Origin: Sodiomyces alkalinus F11
Taxonomy: Eukaryota; Ascomycota; Sordariomycetes; Glomerellales; Plectosphaerellaceae
Length of the DNA: 64,000 nucleotides
Direction: 5' to 3'
Assembly (NCBI RefSeq): GCF_003711515.1
Contig: NW_021167086.1
Coordinates: 62,001 to 126,000, forward strand
Shown: positions 1 through 12,200 of the stretch, piece after piece
Numbering within the stretch: position 1 is the first letter of the stretch
Layout of the letters: each line of letters begins with the position of its first letter
Notes under the pieces: generated by a model
What the model was told of the DNA's origin: nothing
The model's input: the letters and a program-made list of their open reading frames with translations, nothing else
Databases searched by the model: none
Made by a program: the position numbers and the translations under genes

Positions 1-646
1 AGTCGACAATTCGACCATTTCTTCAACCCTATATTCAATCCAGCATCTCTTTTTTTTTTTTTTTTTTTTTTGTTGTTGAAATCTCTGTCGACGCAGGGCC
101 ACCAGCCACCAGCCACCGACCACAATCACATTGTGGGACCCCTTGGCGGCGACACGTTTCTCCCCATTCCGAACAGCCCTCTTTCGTCATCAAATCCTCA
201 TCGCTTTTGCCCCCTCGACAAGGAAACCGGGAACGCACTTCACATTCCCTTCCCAAACATCAACGTCGAACGTGGTGGGAAAAAGAGCAGCAAGATCATC
301 ATATTCTCCGGTTTTGTTCCGCTTCTCAGAGCACACACCACCCTTCAACATGTCTTGGGAACTGTCGCGGCGTCGCCTCGCTCGGGTCATTAACAGCAAA
401 TACATCTACGGGCGTCTGGTACGGTTTCCCCACTCAGAACACAGGGTACCTCGACATAGCATCGCACTACCTTCCGTCGTGTTCCTTCTTCGCGTTTCAT
501 GCTTTTTTTGTTCCTTCCCATTTTATTTCCTGTCGACGTAATTTGTTTACAGCATTCAGGAAGCCATCATCACTCTTGTGCTAACCCGGTCTTCTCTTCT
601 CGTCACATTGTAGCCTTTGTTGCACGCCATCATATTCTTCATCGAA
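1..646 (+). promoter_or_regulatory. 5' flank / leader of the Mpv17-family gene
   Basis: No separate gene is supported here. There is a T-homopolymer at about 50-71. An ATG at 350 has good fungal context (preceded by CAAC) and opens a frame that runs to a stop at 539-541. If a canonical intron 419-613 (GTACGG donor, GCTAAC branch site near 580, TAG acceptor) is removed, that ATG joins in frame to the ATG at 647. The stretch is therefore either a 5' leader with an upstream ORF or the first exon of a longer isoform. Confidence 0.5.
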
Positions 647-1586
647 ATGGCCCTCCTCGCTAGGCTGACCGCACGGTTCAACGCCTACTATGAAGAACGA
701 CCGCGTATGTTTCCTTCCTCCCCCATCGTCTTTTGGTCTTCCTTGGATTGTCCGCTAGATGGAAGAGAATAAGAATAAAAGCTGACGGATAGCACCACCT
801 CGAGTAGTCCTCACGATGATGGTCACCAACGCCATCTTGGGTGGCATCGCCGACACGACCGCCCAAACCATCACAATCCTCCGCCAGACAGCCCTCCGAA
901 AACCCGGCGGCGTAGGCAAAGACGACGACATCGCCATCGAGATCCACGAACTCGACCGGAAGAATCCGATGCTCGACCGCGACCTGATCCCCGAGTCGAA
1001 GCTGCTGCCGCCGCCCTTCGACTTTGAGCGCCTCACCCGCTTCATGGCCTACGGCTTCGGCATGGCCCCCGTGCAGTTCAAGTGGTTCAAGTTCCTGTCG
1101 AAGGCGTTCCCCATCACCAAGGAGGCGGCGTTCGGGCCGGCGATGAAGCGGGTGGCGTTCGACCAGCTCGTGTTCGCGCCGCTCGGTATCGCCTGCTTCT
1201 TTACCGTCATGACCGTCGCCGAGGGGGGCGGCCGCAGGGCCGTCTGCAACAAGCTTCGCGACATGTACGTCCCGACGCTCAAGGCCAACTTCCTGCTATG
1301 GCCCGCCGTGCAGGTCATCAACTTTCGCCTGATGCCGGTGCAGTTCCAGCTGGTGAGTCTTTCAGTTCTCTGTTGCCCTGTATCAGGTTTCTGGTTCAGT
1401 TGTCTCGTATCGTTTCGTATTCAACGGACAAGTGGCTGACATGGAGCCCTCCCTCCCCACGTTGTACAGCCCTTCGTCTCTACTGTCGGTATTGCTTGGA
1501 CGGCATACCTCTCTCTGACCAACTCGGCTGAAGATGTCGACATGCGAACAAGCCAAAACGGACCTTCCGACATTCGTCTTTCTTAA
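647..1586 (+). CDS. Mpv17/PMP22 family integral membrane protein
   Basis: Three exons: 647-704, 793-1352, 1470-1586; introns of 88 and 117 bp have GTATGT and GTGAGT donors. The product is about 244 aa. The family signature is clear in the C-terminal half: WPAVQVINF near residue 189, then PFVSTVGIAWTAY straight after the second splice, the usual last-helix motif. The N-terminal part has the family's ILGGIADTTAQ helix near residues 31-41. Mpv17/Sym1/PMP22 proteins are small four-helix proteins of the mitochondrial inner or peroxisomal membrane, thought to act in solute passage and stress tolerance; which membrane this one uses cannot be told. A charged insert (about residues 52-95) separates helices 1 and 2, as in the fungal subgroup. 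The ATG at 647 is taken as the start because it precedes the family N-terminus; an in-frame upstream exon from 350 would add 34 residues rich in Arg. Confidence 0.88.
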
Positions 1587-2943
1587 AAGTTCTCGACTTA
1601 TAAAAGCTTTGACCTATCTCTTCTTTCGCTTCTTTCAACTGAGGTTATCGGATTCAGGGCATGGCCACGGACTAGGGCAATCAGACTAAAGTGCCTGCAC
1701 TGGTCAAGATCATATTTCGGGGCGTTTTTGTCTTTGCATTGCTACGGTGCTACGGATTCTTCTCGGCCTGGGTGCCTACGGTTCGTTTGGCTTGATGTCC
1801 AGCTTAGAGTTGCTTGTCGCGAGTCTCTAAATTTCTCTTTTGCTGTGCACTCTACCTGGGTTTGGGACAGGCGTTCGACGGTGGGCGGTAATGACGGTTC
1901 ACTTATACTTTCTTTTTTCCTCCTTTTTTTTTTTTCTCTTTTTTTTTGTTCTCTTCTTTTTGTTTTGCCTCGGCAACACGATGGGCATGTCCCTGCCTCT
2001 TCATTGACAAGGGCAGTGTTTAGAAAGAATTGATATTTCCTTTGGTATAGTATTTTAGATGGCTGTCAATGGTACTCTTTGCCTTCTGATGGATTTTCTA
2101 ATTGTCTCCAGCTCTCTGTAACCGAGTTCATTGCTGATGTCTGATGTACCAGTACAGACGCCCTAAGAAGACACGATGGTGCATCTCTTGACAATGACGC
2201 ATCAACTTTCGCAGTTGCCCCGGACAATCAGCCTTTCGTTTACTAGTGCGAGAGGTAAATCCCGAGCGAACGACGGGAGAGATCGGTTTAGGGTCGGAAT
2301 GACGGCTGATACCGGGACTGAGAGGGTGACGGCGCAGGATCGAGAATCCAATTGGGGTTGGTTGCATTCTCGACAAGAGCTTTGGGTGGGGCGCTGAAAA
2401 TGGCATCGTCTTATAATGCCATGTACAAGTAGGAAATCACTGGTCAAATATAATTACTCCATATTCGGGTGTACCTACGGATACTAACAGTACTATGGGG
2501 TCCTGATGATGGGGCCCAAGCTGCGGATCTGATGGAAGGTGTTACCCATGGGCCATTACCCCTCCATTCGATCTTGCTCCTCCCCCACCTACTCCCTACC
2601 TACTCCGTTACTCGCAGTGCAGAGTGCAGAACAGAGTGCAGGCAGGACCGACCTGCGGGACAATAAGTCGTAAGAACCTGGAAGTCTTGGAAAGTGATTA
2701 AATAAGGTACTTCGTACTATCAAATCACCCCACCATACCATAAAAGTCGAGCCTCCCACCTCCCACCCTCCCTCTCCTTCCATCGCCATCTCAAAAACAG
2801 CTGCGTTCTTTTTCTCTTCTTATTGGGTTTCTTCTTTCTTCTTACGAAAACCCCTCAATTTCACTTACAATAATACGTCCCCCCATATCCCGCAGCACTC
2901 TCGTCCTTTACGCCAGAAGATACCCCGCCCCTCTTCATCCAAA
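1587..2943. promoter_or_regulatory. Intergenic: 3' end of Mpv17-family gene and promoter of PGK
   Basis: No coding frame here looks real. The left part is the 3' flank, with T-rich tracts around 1915-1960. The right part (about 2540-2940) is strongly pyrimidine-rich on the + strand, with CCTACTCC/CCCACC repeats and a run of CAGAGTGCAG-like words near 2619-2643, as expected ahead of a highly expressed glycolytic gene. The bases just before the ATG read CAAA, a good fungal start context. Confidence 0.5.
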
Positions 2944-4507
2944 ATGTCTCTCGCCAACAAGCTCTCCATTACCGACGTCGATCTCAAGGACAAGCGCGTC
3001 CTGATTCGGGTGAGTCTTTGGCAATTCGATACGTTTTGTTCATCCGGCCTTATTGCGTTGATTGGAGCCCTCCTCCTTGGGTTGAGACGAGAGTAGGAGG
3101 AGCATGATGGCGAAGGAGAAAGAAGGAGGGGTTCTGTGGAAAACGGGACCATTGGAATATGAAAGATATGCCAATGAAATCAAGCTGACATTGTTCTTCC
3201 ACTCCGCCAGGTCGACTTCAACGTCCCCCTCGATGCCGAAAAGAAGATCACCAACAACCAGCGCATTGTCGGTGCTCTTCCCACCATCAAGTACGCCATC
3301 GAGAATGGCGCCAAGGCCGTCATCCTCATGTCCCACCTGGGCCGCCCCGATGGCAAGGTGAACGAGAAGTACAGCCTCAAGCCCGTCGTCCCCGAGCTGG
3401 AGAAGTTGCTGGGCAAGTCGGTCATTTTCGCCCCCGATTGCGTCGGCCCGGAGGTTGAGGAGATCGTCAACAAGGCCGAGGGCGGCCAGGTCGTCCTGCT
3501 GGAGAACCTGCGCTTCCACGCCGAGGAGGAGGGTTCCTCCAAGGATAAGGATGGCAACAAGGTCAAGGCCGACAAGGCCAAGGTCGAGGACTTCCGCAAG
3601 GGTCTGACCGCTCTCGGCGACATCTACGTCAGTATGTAGCCCCTTTGTCTTGCGCTTTCCGTCTCCTACCTCGTCTTTACCTCTTCTGTACCTCTCTTTT
3701 TGTTCCCGTGGTCCGCCACATGCTGATGCGTTCGACCTAGACGATGCTTTCGGCACTGCGCACCGCGCCCACTCGTCCATGGTCGGTGTCGAGTTGCCGC
3801 AGAAGGCGGCCGGTTTCCTCATGAAGAAGGAGCTCGACTACTTTGCCAAGGCTCTCGAGAACCCCCAGCGTCCTTTCCTGGCCATCCTGGGCGGCGCCAA
3901 GGTCTCGGACAAGATCCAGCTCATCGACAACCTCCTCGACAAGGTCAACACGCTCATCATCTGCGGCGGCATGTCCTTCACATTCAAGAAGACGCTCTAT
4001 GGCGTCTCCATCGGCGACTCGCTCTTCGATGAGAACGGCGCCAAGACGGTCGGCAAGCTGATGGAGAAGGCCAAGGCCAACAACGTCAAGGTGGTCCTGC
4101 CCGTGGACTACATCACGGCCGACAAGTTCGACAAGGACGCCAAGACGAGCTTCGCCACGGACGAGTCGGGCATCCCCGACGGCTGGATGGGCCTCGACTG
4201 CGGAGCCAAGAGCATCGAGCTCTACAAGGAGGCCATCCAGGAGGCCAAGACCATCCTGTGGAACGGCCCGGCCGGCGTCTTCGAGTTTGACAAGTTCGCC
4301 AACGGCACCAAGGCCACGCTTGACGCCGCCGTGGCGGCTTCGGAGGAGGGCAAGATTGTCATCATTGGTGGCGGTGACACGGCCACCGTTGCCGCCAAGT
4401 ACGGTGTCGAGGATAAGCTCAGCCACGTCTCCACCGGCGGCGGCGCTTCCCTGGAGCTTCTCGAGGGCAAGGCCCTGCCCGGTGTTGTCGCCCTGTCGAG
4501 TAAGTAA
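2944..4507 (+). CDS. pgk1: Phosphoglycerate kinase
   Basis: Catalyses 1,3-bisphosphoglycerate + ADP to 3-phosphoglycerate + ATP in cytosolic glycolysis and gluconeogenesis. Three exons (2944-3009, 3211-3631, 3741-4507), introns 201 and 109 bp; the product is 417 aa, a normal fungal length. N-domain substrate motifs are present: VDFNVPL at residues 23-29, SHLGRP at 63-68, ENLRF at 120-124. The nucleotide-binding C-domain shows [17 protein letters not shown], the GGGDTA loop near residue 371 and the closing [13 protein letters not shown]. The reading frame is intact and codon use is strongly C-ending, typical of a highly expressed gene. The first intron falls directly before VDFN and the second inside the [14 protein letters not shown] motif, which is restored perfectly by splicing; this fixes both junctions. 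It is convergent with the next gene. Confidence 0.98.
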
Positions 4508-4964
4508 ACAATTTGGACCTCCTTAGGTGGTAGTCATGATCGTGGCCGGGGTCTGATGAACGAGGGTTCTTCCGCCGACTGTGGAAAAAGATCGAACCAG
4601 ACGAATGGATGAGACGAGGCCTAGCCTTTGATGAGATGGCTTTTCTCCGGCAAACAGTCCGGATCCTTAAAATAACGTCACGTAGCTGAATAAGATAATG
4701 AAAAGCAAAAAAGAGAGAGAAGAAAAAGGAAGAAAGCCTTGACCATCACTTCAAGTAGAACAGCACAAACCAGAACTCATGACTCGTGGGTCTTTACGAG
4801 TTAGGTGTTGTATGTATGTTTGCCATTGCAATAAAGGACATTGAATTTCCCTATCCGGGCCTCGTAGTCTATGCTTCAAGGCCATGATGCCATCTAGCCC
4901 GATCTATTCTCCGTGGCGTGAATTCTGCTCTTCCGCTTCCCCCGTGTGCCAGGCGGATAAGCAG
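4508..4964. other. Convergent intergenic region between PGK and SEM1
   Basis: Holds the 3' flanks of two converging genes. An A/G-rich stretch near 4700-4735 is the only visible compositional feature. I see no RNA gene or further reading frame here. Confidence 0.4.
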
Positions 4965-5531
4965 TCATCGTCGCTTCGACGCCTCGACCTTCTTGAGTTC
5001 CTCCCTGTGATGGGCGTTAGCGATTGTACTCGACACAGCAATTCTTGGGACATAGGGGGTGTGGTTTTCGACGCAAGTAAAGGTCGGGGCAAGAAGGAAA
5101 AACAGACTTCAGCTGTGTGGAAAAGTCATCGGTGGTATCGTCATCGTCCCAGCTCTCCTCCCAGAGATGCTGCGTTGTGTTGTTGCCGCCGGCCGCTTCG
5201 GTTTCTTCCTCGGCCCAGTCTGCGGTTCAAACGTTAGCTCTCTCCTCTTTGAGTACGAGAATAGGTCGGGACAAGGGCGGGAATTCTTGGTTGGGCGGAT
5301 GGGCGGATGGGCAGATGGATACGAAGGCCAAAAAAAAAACCCAAAAAAAGAAACGTGAAAGGTAGCGGAAGGAAATAGACGCAGCGTACCGTCGACGGGG
5401 AAATCCTCAAACTCGTCGTCCTCTCCTAGCACCGCCGCGTTGGAGGGCTTCTGCTCCTCCTCGGGCTTGGACTGCTGCTGGGTCGGCGCCTTTTCTTGTG
5501 TGGTGGTGGCCTTGCTGTCTGAGGATGCCAT
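4965..5531 (-). CDS. sem1: Sem1/Dss1 small acidic subunit of the 26S proteasome lid and TREX-2
   Basis: Sem1/Dss1 is a small, largely disordered acidic protein that stabilises the proteasome lid and also serves in TREX-2 mRNA export and, in other fungi and animals, with Brca2-type recombination proteins. Three exons on the minus strand, 5531-5390, 5219-5108 and 5004-4965, give about 97 aa. The diagnostic blocks are DDEFEDFPVDDW (residues 37-48, W supplied across the first splice), then HLWEESWDDDD and DDFSTQL near residues 64-83, and a short helix EELKKVEASKRR at the end, contributed by exon 3 after a GCTAAC branch site. The second intron uses a GTCTGT donor, slightly weak, but the frame and the conserved C-terminal helix support it. 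The first ~35 residues are Q/K/S-rich and variable, normal for the family. Automated finders easily miss the third exon. Confidence 0.9.
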
Positions 5532-6265
5532 TTTGTCTAGGAGGGGGCTCTCAAACGGATATTAGACGGGACTCGGGTTTTTGTGTTTTGTTGTTCGCGC
5601 TATGGTCGAAGCTGTGTTGAGTGTTTCGTCTCTGTGTTCTGCGACGTAGTAGGCAGACGGGGAAATGGTGATCGTGGGGTGGGAATTGGGAAGAAGACGT
5701 CGTGGAGGTTGAAGGTTGAAGGATGATGCGATCTAGGAGGATGCAGTGCCAGTTGCGAAGGAGAGCTCTGGCTGTAGTGTACAAAGTTCGAAGTACCGAC
5801 AGGTCGTGAAGGCAGGTTGCAAAGCAGTACGTACCCGTACCCACCTCCCGTCGTCCTTACTCAGAACCTCATGCGAGAGCAACTTGGTCCGTGCATCAAC
5901 ATCTTCACTCGGTTCAAGTCGTGATGGACAGGACGAAGAAAGGCCAGTAGGATACCGTTGAATATTCTGTATCCATATTCGTGAAATCGGAGGAATAAAA
6001 GAGACCGTTTGAAACTTGATGAGACTTTTTTGGTGTGTTGAAATTCAGAATTCATTCGCTGGAAGCATTATGTAAACCAATACCCACACGCAACCTTTAA
6101 GAACTCCCCGGCTTAGACACGTCCCCCTGAGTTTCTTAGCAAGAAACCACTATAAGTATTCAACAATTATTCTATTCAGACAACGGCCTGCGAACCATTA
6201 AAGTGATAAAGTTTCAGGCTCTAGCTAAGCCCACATCCCCACGTCGGTACTCGTCCGTGTCCCCT
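5532..6265. promoter_or_regulatory. Promoter/leader of SEM1 and 3' flank of HIR3
   Basis: Both flanking genes are on the minus strand, so this holds the SEM1 upstream region (right of 5531) and the HIR3 3' end. No coding frame is convincing. I see nothing else specific. Confidence 0.4.
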
Positions 6266-9200
6266 CTAGGAACGTCTGTCAACGGCTTCGTCCTGCTCCG
6301 TCCCACCCTGTTCTTCCTCGCTTCCTGCTTCCTCCATTTCCCGACTATCCTCTTCTGCCTCCTCCTCTGTTTCCTCTTCTGCTTCTTCATCTTCATCTTC
6401 ATCCTCATCATCCGCGTCTCCTTCCGCCTCGTCTTCTCCTTCCGCCTCGTCTTCTCCTTCCGCCTCGTCTTCTGCTTCCTCTCCTGATGCTTCCTCTCCT
6501 GATGCTTCCTCTCCTGATGCTTCCTCTCCTGATGCTTCTTCTCCTGATGCTTCCTCTCCTGATATCTCCTCTTCTGCTTCATACTCTATTTCTTCTCCAC
6601 CTTCCTCTTCCTCTTCCTCCCCTTCCTCCCCTTCCTCGTCCTCGACATGCTCGTCTGCATCCTCCATAGTCTCATCAGCCCCCTCGTCAACCCCTTCTTC
6701 CACATTCTCGTCGGCCTCTTCAAGAGAATGGTCTTCGATCGTTTCGTCGCCACCTTCCCCGTCTCCCTCCATCTCATCCAGGCCCTCTTCTTCCCTTACA
6801 TCCTGCGTTTCATCCCTTTCTTCCTCGTCGGTCCCATCGCCGTCCTCCTCCTCCCCTTCATCCTCTTCATCTTCATCTCCGTCTCCCTGCTGCTCGGTCT
6901 CTTCTCCATACTCCCCCTCTTCTTCATGCTCTTCTTCATCCCCCTCTTTGACTTCGGCTTCCGCGTCCTCTCCCTTCTCCTCATCTTCACTCTGTTCCGA
7001 ACTGCCAGAAACCGCCGTCTTCGGCCCCGTACTTCTCCGGAGATTGGGAAACATCAGCGAAGGCGGCGGCTCTTCGTCCCACCCTTCCGGAACATCGCTC
7101 AGATCGCTCTCATCATCCGCCGAATCGTGCATACTACCCCGACGGCTCGAGAGCGCTGTTGTGTCCGCAGGTGCGCCTTCGCCTTCTTCGCCTTCTTCGT
7201 CCTTCATAGTCACGTCTTCGTCCTGACCGCCAAGCGCTCGGCCCTGTTTCGTCCCGTCATGGTCGTGGGCGTCGCTTCCTGCCTCGTCGTCGTCGTCCTC
7301 GTCGTCGTCGTCGTCGTCGTGGGCCGAATGGCTTCCCCGCTTCCCGCTCGCTATCAACCCGACCAGCGTTTTACCGCTGCCGCCAGCGCCGCCGGGGCCT
7401 ACCGACTTGGGCCTCTCCAAGCTTCGGAGATACGCCTGCTCGGCCTTGCGTAGGACATCAGCCCGTCGGATGCCCGTTTTCCTGCGAGGAGCCGCCTCGG
7501 CCTGCTTGTCCGCCGCTTCGCCGCCGTTCACTGCCGTCTCTGGCCCTGTGCCATTGGGCGGGTTCCCGTCGTCCTTGTCCGACCCCTTGGGGAGCTGCTT
7601 CGCGTCATTCGCCTCAGCATCATCTTGCGCTTCTTCCTTCGCCCGCTCCTTGGCCCGCATCTCGATCACCTCCGACGCGTCGGGTCTCGGCAAAGTAGGC
7701 GCAATGTTGAAGTAAATCGCCGTGTAGGCGTCGCAGATGACGTCGTCGATGGCGCCGGCCTTCATCAACCCGCCGTTCAACTTCTTCAGCTCGATCGCCT
7801 CCTTCATGCACTGCAAGATGGGCGACGAGTCGTTGTTCCCTTGCTCGTGGGCCCAGTCGCCGATGCGATCGGTCACGATCTCGTACTCCTCGGGGGCGAC
7901 GGATTTGAAGCGGTCCTCCTCGTTCTGCTCCACCTTGTGCGTCTGTCGCAAAAGACGCAGGTACGCGTGGCAGCAGGTCTGCCAGAGGTCGGTGAAGTGG
8001 TAGAAATCGCCGCCTTTCTTGCGGATGCGGCGCAGCAGCGCCTCCAAGCTGACCCGGTCGTTCATAACCACCAGGATCTTGACCATGAACCGGACGTACT
8101 GTTCCGTGAAGACGTGGTGGCGGCCGGGTCGCTCCGCGTCGCATTTCCACACATTCATCACCATGGTCTTCGTAAACATCGACTCGCGGAGCACGCCAAA
8201 AGCCGCCTTGGCCTGCATGTAATCCCCCGACTCCTGCGCCTCCTCGTCGAAGAGCAGGCGGGCGTGCCGCACGATCATGCGGTGTTGCCAGTTGGACTTG
8301 TCCTTGTCGCGAAGGTGGCGCAGGTTCTTGATAAGATACTCTTCCCAGTCTCCCATGTCATCCATCTCCGCGTCGTCGCAGCCGAGACCGTGAGGTTGGC
8401 GCGAGATGATCTCGGCACCTTCTTGAGGGCTCAGATCTTTCCGCAGAACCAGCTTGTGCACGATAGAAAGGATCTTGTAATGCGGTTCCAGCACTGGTTC
8501 GCTATGCCTCGACTTTGGCATCGCCGCCACCACGTCGATGGTGTGTTCGAGCGCTCTTATCAGCTGTTCCATCGACGGCCTCGCTTCTCGGTCGGTCGGA
8601 CTGAGAGAGTCATCCGGCTTCTGATACATCTTCCAGAGGCACTTGGATATCATGAAGGCATTCCTGTGTCCCGTTAGCCATGTTGGGTCCGACGTGGTGA
8701 CCATCCACCCCGTCCATATCCACTCACCTCCAATCCTGCGGCTTCCTCTTCATGGCTTTCCTGAAGAGAAGACACGCATACTTCCACACCTTAAAGTCCC
8801 CCATCTGGTCGTGGGCCACCCGTTGGAACGTCCCCAACTCCTCCGGCTGAATGAAGAACCGTTCGTGATCGGAATGTTGAAAAGGTTCCATGGCGAAAGG
8901 CTCCCGGCTGGAAGCATACATGCGCATAGCGAAACTGTGATACAGATCATGCAGAGGGTCGCCGTCTTCCGAGTACGTCTTCTCCGCCCCCACCGACTTG
9001 GACAAGGCCAAGGTGTGGCAATGGATCGAGTTGCGCTGGAATTTGACCAGCTCGGCGCGGTCCTTGTTCATCTTGTCGGCCGTCCACACGACCGCGTCCT
9101 CGACCTCGTAGTCGAAGCATTCGGCGAGGCGGAACCAGACTTCCCAGTGGCCCGGGGTAAATTGGAGCTGGTGCCTCAAGAACGCCGCCCCGATACGCAG

Positions 9201-12200
9201 TTCGTCCATCGCGCCCGGCGTCTGTCTCTTGCTCAGGTCGACGTGCTTGTATTTGCTAAGTGCTATCGTGCCGAGGAGATAGAACCAGCCGTGCCTCGCG
9301 AGCGCCATCTCCGGGGCATTCACCGAGACCGTGTCGAGCTCCACCTCCCCCCTGAGAGCCTGGTAGAGACGGAGTGGGTGGATCGGCTTCTTGAAGTACT
9401 CGGTGTAGTTCCTCAGGTTGTGGACCATCTGGGGAGTCGATCGTATGGGTCCGATGGCGCCCTGCATGTGCTCGATGGTAGTCTTGAGATCGGACTTCAG
9501 CAGGTCTCTCATGGGCATCCGGCGGGCTAACACCGTGACCTTGTCCGCCAGCTGGATCGTGTTGCGCCTCTCAAGTTTCTCCGGGGGGCAGCCGTGATCC
9601 TGAACCTCCCAGATGCCGACGCCGAGCTTCAGCCCGTGGAGGTCGTAGAGGACCTGACCAAGGTAATCCTCCCAGTTCTCGATGTTCCTGAAACGAAGCA
9701 TTTCGACTCGCATCATCTTCAAGAAGATCTTGTTCGAAACCTTGCAGCTCTTGCGCAGGCCGAGGACCTGATGCACCGCGGCAAGATATTCGGCCAAATG
9801 GTTCTCTTGTCTGGGGAAGAGATCGGGCTTTTGGTTCATGCCGACTTTGAGCACGGTATACTGGAGACACCAAGTTCGCACTTGGAGCTCCCGTAGCTTG
9901 GTGAGGAACGACTGGAAGAGGGAACTGTTGGATGGGGGTCGGGTCATCCCGATGCGGATCTCGTCCTCCACCATGGCGGCGACGTGAAGCATGCAGTTCA
10001 GCCCGGCGAGTGCGGAGGCTGTCGTCTTCAGGTGATCATCGTCGATGATGTCGAAGGAGGTGCTCTCGTTGAGGGCCAGGGAGAGGGCATGGATGAGAAG
10101 CTCGTCTAGTGACTTCAGCATTCGCAAAAGCAAGGCAGGCCTCGTCTCGCTCGACGTCTTGAGGTACTGCTTCCCTTGTAGATCAGCAGTGATGGTCTCG
10201 ATGGCTCGAAGCTGGCACGAGAACTGCTTCGTCACGTATTTGATGGCCCCGTACGCATCGCTAAGACGGGTCCAAAGGAAAAGCCTCAGCTCGGTACTGG
10301 TGCCTTTGACGAACTTCCAAAGATCTTGTAGACTCTGGCTGGCACAATCCCTGATGGGTATGTTGTCTTGCCTCGGCTTTTGCTTCTCGCCCACCTTCGC
10401 TTGCGCACCCACGGTCGAGGCGGCGGCCCTGGAGACAAAGACGGAGTCGGGGTTCAGGACGGGTTCCAAGTTATCGATGATGGCCACAGGATCGCTGATG
10501 TCATCCTGGAACAGGCCGAGGAAGAAGTCCATGGTGGTCAGCTTGGAGATTTCCCTGTCTGCAGCGGCTGCTGAAATCTCGGGGAGTACGGCATTATTCT
10601 GGAGATACAGGGGGCTGACTTGCTCGTCAGCCAGATAGTCTCGTAGGCTGGTCCAGCATTGCAGGATGTACTCCCGCGACGCGTTTTCTGTGAGCGTTGT
10701 GGAAAAGACGGCCGCCCAGAGGAAGCGGATCGACACTACTTTCTTCTTCGTGTTTCGGGGACGCGGCGCCATCTGCGACGCAAGGTCCAGCCACCTCCCG
10801 AGACGGCCCTTTGCTTCCACGCGAACGAGATAATCCACAGCGCTGTTTGGGTTGGTGATGCGCTCGTAGACGTCTAGATGCAGTTCGAATAGCATCTCCA
10901 CAACCTCATGTAGTGCGTCCATCTCTTCCTCCGAAAGTCGACCTTCCGAAGCCAGGGCAATCTCATACCTTGCGCCGTCGTAGAGACTTTGGTCAAATCG
11001 GCTGGCGACCTGTACAACGGTGGTCTTCATGTCTTCCGGCCACTTGGACTCCGAGTAGCTAGGGGCAATGGCCTTGATCCATTCCCATGCCACTTCCTGG
11101 GCGGTCATCCAGCCGGAATTGATCCTTCGGGCAAAAGCGGCCATGCCACGGGCGTCTCGGAAGGCGGGGAAGTTGAGGGTTGCCTGGGAGCCTCCTTTGG
11201 CGTGTTCTAGAAATGCCGACATACCCAGGGTGCCAGCCTCCTTCTTGTTGACGAGAATCTTTGCATTCTCTGCATTAAACTTGACGATGGTGCTCCGTAG
11301 GTCCTTCGTGGCTTGGTCCTGCATCTTAGACGGGCGATCCTCCGAGGCGCAGGTCTCTAGGACACAAGCAATGCCGGCCAGAGTATCCGAGTCGGTGACG
11401 CCAATGTTTTCGAGTATATCGCGCATCATCTGGAATAGATTGCTGTCTGCCGCCTGGTACTCGGCGAGCTGAGTGGCGAGGAGCGTGCTGCGATCGGCCA
11501 CTTCCCCTCCGGCCGTCTCCCGCCGGCGAATTCTCTTGCTGCGCTTTTCGACTGTGTTTTCTTCTTCGGCTGCATCACCGATACCGGCCAGCGACTGAGA
11601 CCTTTTGAGGGTCGGGTTCGAATTACTCCGGCCTTTTCGAGTCGGCCCGCCGGGTTTCCGCGCCTCTCCTCCTGAGCCTTCCCGTTCTTTGGCGCCGTCG
11701 TCGACGTCCATCATGGCGGCAGGTGCCGCTTCGGCCGTGGTCTCTGTCTTCGCCTCTTCGTTCAACCGTCGTTGGATGGCCTCCGTCGTACCTATTGTCC
11801 CCTCTCCCTCCTCCTCATCGTCGGCCTCTGGATGCTCGATGACGACGGCCCGGCCAGAAAATCCCATTTCCGCGACGAATTGCAGGAGAGCCATGCCAAG
11901 TTGGGACCATGTGGCCGTCGAGCAGGGGAGCGCCAGTCGAGCAAGGGGGGCCTCTTCGATCGTATTCCGCATTGCAATCAGGTCCCGGGTCGGATTCGGC
12001 AAGAACGGAACGGGATCCAGGTTCTTCCGGATGAAGTCTGGCATTTCTCCCCTCAACCAAGGGCCCATGATAGGATGTGACAGAGCCACGTTGTCGTCGA
12101 GAACCTGCAACTGCTGTTTGAGCTCCTCGCCGGCCAAGCCCTCGGCCAGGGATGGAGGCTGGACCTCGTCCACGGCAGGATCATCGTCCAACTCGATGGC

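Noticed and set aside
1082..1531. Alternative frame within the Mpv17-family gene
   Set aside because: Overlaps the conserved family frame and crosses its second intron.
3737..4426. 229-codon open frame on the minus strand opposite PGK
   Set aside because: It is a mirror of the strongly biased PGK codon use; the plus strand encodes a complete conserved enzyme.
7625..8677. 350-codon open frame on the plus strand opposite HIR3
   Set aside because: It arises from GC-rich codon use of HIR3 exon 4; no recognisable domain, and the minus-strand frame is conserved.
8643..9530. 295-codon open frame on the plus strand opposite HIR3
   Set aside because: It spans the real HIR3 intron and shadows the coding exons; no support for a gene.
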